Origin: a virus
Virus record (IMG/VR): IMGVR_UViG_3300046003_005598
Coordinates: 1 to 25,101 of that record
Strand: one strand, 5' to 3'
Length of the DNA stretch: 25,101 bases
In this document: positions 14,579-20,076 of the stretch, one piece after another
How the letters are laid out: each line of letters starts with the position of its first letter
Position numbering within the stretch: position 1 is the first letter of the stretch
The notes under the pieces: model-generated
What the model saw: only the letters and a program-made list of their open reading frames with translations
Told to the model about the DNA's origin: nothing
Databases searched by the model: none
Made by a program: the position numbers and the translations under genes

Positions 14579-15031
14579 CTATGGTTTTGTATAAAATTGT
14601 ATTTTGTTTTTGGCGTTTTCAATCAACCATTTATCAACGTAAGGTATTTTTTTTAAAAACTCCAATTCGTGTTGGTACGCAATGACTTCCTCCACATTTG
14701 GGTTCAAATTAAGGTTAGTTTTTAGGAGGTATAAATGTAATGATTCGTGAACGAGGATTGCCGAAATGTTATAGATATTACCATTATTCATTTCTTTGGA
14801 TGGTATTGTGATAACACTATCTGATTCTGTGGTTGAGAATCCCCCATTCCAAAAAGCAACTACCTTACACGTTTCCATAATAAGGTAGTACTTTTCTTTA
14901 TCGTATTTTTGTATTGTATCTAACGCTTGTTCGACTTTCCCTTTCCATCCATCACCAACATCCGTTATTTTTATTTGCCCAAATATTGGTGTGAAAGTGA
15001 ACATAACCAGTAAGAGTGTCCATATTCTCAC
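14579..15031 (-). CDS. Secreted HExxH putative metallopeptidase, 150 aa
   Basis: A Sec signal peptide (MRIWTLLLVMFTFTPIFGQ) should send this protein to the periplasm or beyond. The mature part contains ILVHESLHLYL with the zinc motif HESLH at residues 95-99, and a Glu about 16 residues later (NVEEVIAYQHELEFL) that could be the third ligand, as in gluzincins. It is short, so it is a minimal peptidase or an inactive relative. The family is not otherwise recognised. A secreted zinc peptidase encoded next to a secreted nuclease and adhesin-like proteins suggests action on the host envelope or outside the cell. ATGA overlap with the upstream gene. Confidence 0.7.
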   Translation of the reverse strand: MRIWTLLLVMFTFTPIFGQIKITDVGDGWKGKVEQALDTIQKYDKEKYYLIMETCKVVAFWNGGFSTTESDSVITIPSKEMNNGNIYNISAILVHESLHLYLLKTNLNLNPNVEEVIAYQHELEFLKKIPYVDKWLIENAKNKIQFYTKP

Positions 15032-15483
15032 GGTAATTTAATTGCTGCGTCGTGTATTGCTTTCTTCAATGCTGAAGACAATGTCATCTTCTCAAAAGGT
15101 ATCGATCCCTCTTGAACTTCAATAATAATTGCTCTAATCTCTGTGTCTGACTCACCCATCCCTTGGTAACAATTACCTTTATAATGAAGTTTAATTCCAA
15201 CTTGAGTTATTGTATTTGTTTTTTCAACACCAACAACTCTTATGGTTGTCTTAGGTAAACCAAAATAGTAAATTTCAACATCTATTTTATCCCCTTGTTC
15301 TGATAAACAATATTTTTCAGATAACTCATCCTCAACAATTTGTTTAACCCCAAAACGAATATCTCTATTACCAAGTTCTCTTAATTTCGCAGTCGAGTAT
15401 ACAGAATCAACAAATACACATTGTTGAGCTTTAGCGATGTTACCAAGTAGTAACATACCAAGTAGTAAGATTATATTTTTCAT
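15028..15483 (-). CDS. Exported small protein, possibly CsgG-like, 151 aa
   Basis: The signal peptide is MKNIILLLGMLLLGNIAKAQ. The mature part can be aligned by eye with the CsgG-like lipoprotein at 18665-19408. 'GVKQIVEDELSE' resembles 'GVTNIVIEYLEY'; a later 'TQVGIKLHYKGNCYQGMGES' resembles 'TRLGLQIKFVDAETSQV...GLGEAS'; and the ending 'SALKKAIHDAAIKL' resembles 'KKALETASSRVVSRL'. If real, this is a compact paralogue lacking the lipobox and the long insertions. Two Cys in the mature part may form a disulphide. The paralogy is inferred from pattern only; an unrelated periplasmic protein is possible. Confidence 0.6.
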   Translation of the reverse strand: MKNIILLLGMLLLGNIAKAQQCVFVDSVYSTAKLRELGNRDIRFGVKQIVEDELSEKYCLSEQGDKIDVEIYYFGLPKTTIRVVGVEKTNTITQVGIKLHYKGNCYQGMGESDTEIRAIIIEVQEGSIPFEKMTLSSALKKAIHDAAIKLP

Positions 15484-16073
15484 AATTTAATTTGGTATTT
15501 AGTAAAGTCGGTTGTTGATGGTTTCTCGTTTTTGAAATAGTATTTCTCGATTTTGTTTCCGTATTTAATTGTCTTATAATATCCGTCAGGTACCGTAGCT
15601 CCTGTTGGTAACACAATTGATTTGGTTGAATAAACACAACGAATTTCAACGATCACACTTTTATTTGTCTTCGCCAATTCTCTTTCTCTAACCTCTAACA
15701 ATCTCCAAGTAGTTCTATTTAAGTTCTCTTGTTGTAGTGAACAATTTAAGTATGTGAATGTTTTGAATAGTAATTCTTTAGTACAATTGAAATCTGCCGC
15801 GGGCGCTAAGTGCCCTTTATCATATGGGTTGTTCGCATAATCCTTATCGTCAGATGTCAGTATCGAATCACAAGTATAGAAATCCATACCTTTTCTTGGT
15901 GCGGATCCATTGGGACATTGTACCGTATAACGAATGAACTTTGGTTGTTGTAATTTTTCAGAATAAACAATCTCAAACATATCTGTTTTAATGTAGACGG
16001 AATCTCTTAACGCTTTCTGACTGAAAACAAATAATGGTAATGTTAATAATAATGTTAGTAATAAATTTTTCAT
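15480..16073 (-). CDS. Secreted DNA/RNA non-specific endonuclease (NUC1 type), 197 aa
   Basis: A signal peptide (MKNLLLTLLLTLPLFVFSQ) precedes a beta-beta-alpha-metal nuclease domain. PYDKGHLAPAADF at residues 83-95 matches the DRGH catalytic motif with R replaced by K; His 88 is the expected general base. TYLNCSLQQENLNRTTWRLLE matches the N..Q...N...W..LE metal-binding helix of the Serratia nuclease family. Such enzymes cut single- and double-stranded DNA and RNA and are active outside the cytoplasm. Cys 53 and Cys 68 may pair. Export would keep it from the phage's own DNA. Possible roles are digestion of extracellular DNA, nutrient recovery, or attack on competing phage DNA in the periplasm. 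Confidence 0.88.
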   Translation of the reverse strand: MKNLLLTLLLTLPLFVFSQKALRDSVYIKTDMFEIVYSEKLQQPKFIRYTVQCPNGSAPRKGMDFYTCDSILTSDDKDYANNPYDKGHLAPAADFNCTKELLFKTFTYLNCSLQQENLNRTTWRLLEVRERELAKTNKSVIVEIRCVYSTKSIVLPTGATVPDGYYKTIKYGNKIEKYYFKNEKPSTTDFTKYQIKL

Positions 16074-16074
16074 T

Positions 16075-17043
16075 TTAATATGATACGGTTGTTTTATACC
16101 CAGGAGCGATCAGATAATAGTTTTGTGATCCCCCACTTACAGGTGAGTTTATTGTTATTGATGACACACCAGGTATTGTTGATCTTAGATCTGATGTATT
16201 TGTCGTTAATGTTGTGTATTGTGCGGTTGTATATAATCTGGATGGACTCATATTAATCCAACCCCCTAATAAACCATATCGTCTAAGATTAATATAATTT
16301 TGATCGGCAACGTTTATTCTCCCATCATAGTTCACATCATATCTGTGGTAATGAATACTTTTAATTGGTGTAACACCTAATATTAATTTAGAAACTTCTA
16401 CCATATCCGTAGTTTGTAGTGTAGTTACCGGTGTTGGAGCATCATATTGTATGTACCACTCAACCGCAGGACTTGTCGGTTGTGAAAAGTTATAGTACCC
16501 CGATGAGTTAGTGTAAACCGTTTGATGTAACACCCAAGGGGTAAAAGTCACAATATATTCAAACTCCAAAACATATGGTAATGATGTGTTAGGTAAATCA
16601 TTCCATCTACCTCCTCCGACGAATTGAATGTAGTCCTCGTTACCGGCATTGTTTGGTTCTCCACTATTCCAATACGACCAAGAATAAGGTTCACCCGTAA
16701 CCCATCTCCACACACCTTCATTGACCTCATCGGTTAATCCGATCCACCCATTTGGCCAAAGGCTGAATAGGAAATTGTTTTCGGCTAATGATGTTGAGGT
16801 AACTAAATGTCCCCCCATATTAATACAGGCTTGTCTTGCGTCCGTCCAAGTCATTGACCCTGTTGATCTATAATATGAGTGCCCATTAAAGTTTTGTTGA
16901 TTGGTAAATCCATTCATTACCGGTGTTGTTCTTTTATACAACTTAACAGGTACATTAACCGCGCCTGTTCCATCCGCATTATAAATGTATCCCGAATATG
17001 TAAAGGTTTGAGTAAACCCCATAAACGGAATCACAAATAACAT
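16075..17043 (-). CDS. Exported C-type lectin protein with dockerin-like repeats, about 322 aa
   Basis: From the ATG at 17043: a short hydrophobic signal (MLFVIPFMGFTQ), an Ig/carboxypeptidase-regulatory-like half domain (13-39), a C-type lectin domain (53-162), the rest of the Ig-like domain (163-203), a dockerin-like segment (213-258, with DVNYDGRINVAD at 236-247) and a beta-rich end. The lectin domain has WIGL (100-103), EPN (129-131, typical of mannose-type Ca2+ sites) and WND (147-149). Only one of the usual Cys is kept. The signal lacks a charged start; GTG at 17082 or TTG at 17121 would add one, at the cost of overlapping the upstream gene. The non-lectin parts align by eye with the 636-aa protein at 20077-21987. 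It is probably a surface adhesin. No T9SS sorting domain is seen at its end. Confidence 0.82.
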   Translation of the reverse strand: MLFVIPFMGFTQTFTYSGYIYNADGTGAVNVPVKLYKRTTPVMNGFTNQQNFNGHSYYRSTGSMTWTDARQACINMGGHLVTSTSLAENNFLFSLWPNGWIGLTDEVNEGVWRWVTGEPYSWSYWNSGEPNNAGNEDYIQFVGGGRWNDLPNTSLPYVLEFEYIVTFTPWVLHQTVYTNSSGYYNFSQPTSPAVEWYIQYDAPTPVTTLQTTDMVEVSKLILGVTPIKSIHYHRYDVNYDGRINVADQNYINLRRYGLLGGWINMSPSRLYTTAQYTTLTTNTSDLRSTIPGVSSITINSPVSGGSQNYYLIAPGYKTTVSY

Positions 17044-17051
17044 TATTGTTA

Positions 17052-18668
17052 TTATTGTCCTACTAACATTCTTGCTCCACACGTTACCGTATAATTTAAA
17101 GCACTTGTTTTTAAATCCCAAGCACCACCTGCGTTTATGTTGAATTTGAACTTCTTTGTAATTTTAATATTTGTACCAATACTTGGTAACATCACATAAG
17201 GAGATTTCAATACAACATCATTATAGTAACTAACATACGGAGCGTAAACAAATAAATTCATTAATTTAACATCTATTCGTTTACCTATCCTCATATCGTA
17301 AGTCCCCCCAACAATTAATGCAGTCCCCAAAAATGATTCTCTATAAACATTTCCATAAGATACCGTCCCCATATAAAGAAGTTTAAGAGATTTAGGTTTC
17401 TTAAACGTAAACATTTGTCCTATTGCTACCGTACCGTATAATGACTTATTACCTTCAAACCCAATGGTTAGTGTTCCAGAACCAATCACAATTGATTTAG
17501 GTCTAATAAAAGCATAGAACGCAGTTATATTAGGACCTCTAAGGGCTGAAGTATAGTCACCTAAAACCCCCGAACTTCTTTTACCATCCCATCTCATTGC
17601 AGTATACCCACCTGTTACTTTTAACCCTGTATTCACTTCAGAATCTCTAAAGTTAAACCCAACAAAGTCACCACTAGCGACTATTGTGGGTTTACCACCT
17701 TCTTTACTAGTTGGGGTTGCCTTTACCGTTGTGGTTGCACCACCTGTTATATTTGTTTGTCCACCTTCTTCTTTTCCTGTTTCAGGAGTTTTATTTTCCT
17801 CAGGTTTATTACTTCCCGAACCAGTCCCGTTATTCCCTGCCCCACCATTAGACCCATTCCCAGGCTCACTACTACTATTTCCATTTCCACTTGTTGTTTG
17901 ATTGTTTATTGGTGTTTCAGTTGTTTGACCACCACCATTTGGTTCTGTTGTTTGAGTTCCCCCATTTATAGTCGGGTTAGTCGATTGATTTCCAGTTTCA
18001 TTTGATCCACCTTGAGTTGTAGTTCCTCCTGCTTGTGTTGGATTTTGAGTTCCAACATTTTGACTAGTGGTTCCATTTCCTCCGTTTGTACCTCCTTCAT
18101 TTGTTCCAGAAGTGGTTGTACCTCCTTGAGTAGAGTTACCTGTTCCATTCGTTTGATTTTGAGTATTATTGGTTGTGGTATTATTATTTGTAGTATTATT
18201 TCCACTTCCATTTTGGGATTTATTCCCCTTCTTATCGTTACCCTTTGAATTTCCATTCCCTGTATTATTAATAGTAGTTACAGACCCACCTATTAAATTT
18301 GTGGATCCCCCCGCTAAATCTGAGATTGTGGATAATGAATTAAGAATTCCGATTACGTTTAATGCTGTTCCTTGGGTTATGTTAATTGCCGTACCCAAAC
18401 CTATTATTTCAGAGCAAGGACTATTTGTTCCATATTGTGAAAATATGTTATTAGTCCAAGATTCAAATGTCCCGTTTGTAAAATCGTTTTGACTAAACGA
18501 TCCCGTTTCACCGTAGTATGAAACTATTACGTTTCCATTTATCGGTATGACTATAGTTTTAAGATTTCCCGTACAGGGATCAGAGTAACTATAATTGTAA
18601 GATTGCGCATTCAGGTTAAAGAACCCAAACACGCAATAAAACAATAATATGAATACATTTAGTTTCAA
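17052..18668 (-). CDS. Exported protein with long Gly/Asn/Thr-rich linker and C-terminal beta-barrel-like domain, 538 aa
   Basis: A signal peptide (MKLNVFILLFYCVFGFFNLNAQ) leads to a small N-terminal domain (residues 23-130) with two Cys, then a low-complexity segment (133-310) of G, N, T, S and Q, then about 210 residues (330-538) with alternating amphipathic strands and aromatic girdle residues, as expected for an outer-membrane barrel of about eight to ten strands (for example FVGFNFRDSEVNTGLKVTGG and TLTIGFEGNKSLYGTVAIGQ). I do not recognise a named family. The barrel could anchor the protein in the host outer membrane with the N-terminal part exposed. It overlaps the CsgG-like lipoprotein gene upstream by four bases, which suggests a joint role. 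Confidence 0.72.
   Translation of the reverse strand: MKLNVFILLFYCVFGFFNLNAQSYNYSYSDPCTGNLKTIVIPINGNVIVSYYGETGSFSQNDFTNGTFESWTNNIFSQYGTNSPCSEIIGLGTAINITQGTALNVIGILNSLSTISDLAGGSTNLIGGSVTTINNTGNGNSKGNDKKGNKSQNGSGNNTTNNNTTTNNTQNQTNGTGNSTQGGTTTSGTNEGGTNGGNGTTSQNVGTQNPTQAGGTTTQGGSNETGNQSTNPTINGGTQTTEPNGGGQTTETPINNQTTSGNGNSSSEPGNGSNGGAGNNGTGSGSNKPEENKTPETGKEEGGQTNITGGATTTVKATPTSKEGGKPTIVASGDFVGFNFRDSEVNTGLKVTGGYTAMRWDGKRSSGVLGDYTSALRGPNITAFYAFIRPKSIVIGSGTLTIGFEGNKSLYGTVAIGQMFTFKKPKSLKLLYMGTVSYGNVYRESFLGTALIVGGTYDMRIGKRIDVKLMNLFVYAPYVSYYNDVVLKSPYVMLPSIGTNIKITKKFKFNINAGGAWDLKTSALNYTVTCGARMLVGQ
17738..18272 (-). repeat. Low-complexity coding tract (Gly/Asn/Thr-rich linker)
   Basis: This stretch codes the linker of the 538-aa exported protein with short imperfect units such as GGTTTQGG, GGTQTTEPNGGG and NNTTTNNTQNQ. 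There is no exact long tandem repeat, but the biased composition keeps several other frames open and so creates spurious ORFs on the opposite strand. Confidence 0.7.
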
Positions 18669-19408
18669 TTTTTAAATACTCCTTTTGTGATAAGTCGACT
18701 CACCACTCTTGAAGATGCTGTCTCTAACGCCTTCTTTGTTGTTATACCAATAGTTGATTGGTTAAATTTAACATCATCTGAGATGTCCCCCAATATTGTT
18801 GAGGTCTTTACCGTACTTGCCTCACCCAATCCTGATCCAACGATCACTTGACTTGTCTCAGCATCTACGAATTTAATTTGTAATCCTAATCGTGTTGTTT
18901 GTGTTGTTGTCTGTTGTCCGTTAACTTTAACAACCTCATCCTCCGATACACTGAAGTCATATACCTCAATGTATACAAAGTATTTTGCTAAGATTACATT
19001 TCCTTTTACATCAATCTTATTAACTGAAATTCCTTTATCAGAAGCTTTGTCCTGAGCAATCATTCGTTGTTTGATGTCTTCTTTTTCTTCGGTAAAAACA
19101 AATCTACCCGTATACTCTAAATACTCAATCACAATGTTTGTTACACCTAAACCAACTCGTTTGTCTTTAAGTTCAGGATATAACTCATACAACTCCTCAT
19201 TAATACCAATCTTTAATAATTGGATGGGAACTTGTATTGTATCAGTATAATCTGACACATCATTGATAGATTGCTTCTTCTCAAATTCAGCTTGATATTG
19301 TTCAGTTTTCACAGAACCAATACCCCCACTGGTTTGTGGGGGCTGAGCTTGTGTTGTTTTACAACTGAATAAACTAAATATTGATAGTATGAATACTACT
19401 TTTTTCAT
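18665..19408 (-). CDS. CsgG-like outer-membrane lipoprotein, 247 aa
   Basis: A lipoprotein signal (MKKVVFILSIFSLFSC, lipidated Cys 16) precedes a CsgG/HfaB-type domain. Signs are VGLGVTNIVIEYLEYTGRF, VFTEEKEDIKQRM, a strand ILAKYFVYIEVYDFSV, then RLGLQIKFVDAETSQVI and a closing helix TKKALETASSRVVSRLI. CsgG forms the nonameric outer-membrane pore that exports curli subunits in enterobacteria, with relatives in many Bacteroidota. Here there is no curli subunit (CsgA/B) in view. The length, 247, is close to that of CsgG (about 260 mature). It overlaps the barrel-protein gene (ATGA) and the holin-like gene (TAATG). The export cargo, if any, may be one of the neighbouring exported proteins. Confidence 0.78.
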   Translation of the reverse strand: MKKVVFILSIFSLFSCKTTQAQPPQTSGGIGSVKTEQYQAEFEKKQSINDVSDYTDTIQVPIQLLKIGINEELYELYPELKDKRVGLGVTNIVIEYLEYTGRFVFTEEKEDIKQRMIAQDKASDKGISVNKIDVKGNVILAKYFVYIEVYDFSVSEDEVVKVNGQQTTTQTTRLGLQIKFVDAETSQVIVGSGLGEASTVKTSTILGDISDDVKFNQSTIGITTKKALETASSRVVSRLITKGVFKN

Positions 19409-19692
19409 TATCCGATTTCTTCCTCTTCTTCTTTAGTTGCAGTTTTACCCGATAAGTACTTATCAACAGATGCAATACCAAAAGAACCTAAAGTAATCCA
19501 CAAAAATCCGTCATAGATGAATTGGTTAATTGGCATTTCTTGTCCGTGAAAACCAGTCCAAATATCCACACCAAGACACACCACCATCATTAAAAATGAT
19601 CCAAATCCTACTATTGATTTTTCGTTTATATCATTTTGATCCATAAACATTCTTACTAAGAATGATTTCTTTTTTGTTTTCTTTTCTGCCAT
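19408..19692 (-). CDS. Small two-helix membrane protein, holin-like, 94 aa
   Basis: The N-terminus is basic (MAEKKTKKKSFLVRMFM), followed by two hydrophobic segments (about residues 27-45, SIVGFGSFLMMVVCLGVDIW, and 58-77, FIYDGFLWITLGSFGIASV) and an acidic tail (KEEEEEIG). Size, two helices and charged ends fit a phage holin that would let the endolysin at 22144 reach the cell wall. It sits between a lipoprotein gene and another small membrane protein, so a scaffold for the exported cassette is also possible. Its leader, with no Shine-Dalgarno, is A-rich: AATAAACAAATAAATAAAACAAAAATG. Confidence 0.6.
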   Translation of the reverse strand: MAEKKTKKKSFLVRMFMDQNDINEKSIVGFGSFLMMVVCLGVDIWTGFHGQEMPINQFIYDGFLWITLGSFGIASVDKYLSGKTATKEEEEEIG

Positions 19693-19719
19693 TTTTGTTT
19701 TATTTATTTGTTTATTAAT

Positions 19720-20052
19720 TTACCAAGATTCTTCTTCAACCTTTTTTGGTTTTTCAGGTTGTGCTTGTGTTGTTGACGGTTTTTCAACTACTCGTTCAAT
19801 TACGTGAGTTCCTCCACCATTTTCAACTTTTTGTTTATTCTCTTGATTTTGTTGAACGTTTACAATAACAGGTTGACTTGCCGGTGCTACTTGTTCAGTT
19901 TTAGTTTCCTCAGCGGATTCATCTCCACCTCCGAATAATAATGTACTCACCCATACTCCACCACCAGCAATTACGGTAGTTAAAGTCCCGATGATTGTTT
20001 TTTTCAACCCTGACCAAGTTCCGTCATTGGTCTCTTGCGCTTCTTCTGACAT
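19720..20052 (-). CDS. Single-pass membrane protein with disordered tail, 110 aa
   Basis: Residues about 18-42 (KKTIIGTLTTVIAGGGVWVST and the next few) form one transmembrane helix with a Gly-rich end. After it comes a long polar, Gln/Glu/Pro-rich tail (about 43-110, for example QPVIVNVQQNQENKQKVENG and VEKPSTTQAQPEKPKKVEEE), probably disordered. There is no enzyme motif. It could be a holin or antiholin partner or an inner-membrane spanin-like protein of the lysis set, or a membrane anchor for the exported proteins. Its leader closely resembles that of the next gene (ACAAATAAAAACAAAAATG), and both lie just after a stop codon. Confidence 0.55.
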   Translation of the reverse strand: MSEEAQETNDGTWSGLKKTIIGTLTTVIAGGGVWVSTLLFGGGDESAEETKTEQVAPASQPVIVNVQQNQENKQKVENGGGTHVIERVVEKPSTTQAQPEKPKKVEEESW

Positions 20053-20076
20053 TTTTGTTTTTATTTGTTTGTTTAT

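Noticed and set aside
15440-15649. A 69-aa minus-strand frame within the nuclease gene
   Set aside because: It overlaps the nuclease gene and the start of the next gene in another frame and lacks any recognisable feature.
16075-17043. A diversity-generating retroelement target, since lectin-type folds are common targets
   Set aside because: No reverse transcriptase and no template/variable repeat pair are seen in the window. The domain has the Ca2+ motifs of a true C-type lectin. A search beyond the window could reopen this.
17686-18492. Several open frames on the plus strand opposite the Gly/Asn/Thr-rich linker
   Set aside because: They are by-products of the biased codons of the real minus-strand gene; their translations are rich in Val, Phe, Ser and Cys with no domain, and start inside the other gene.
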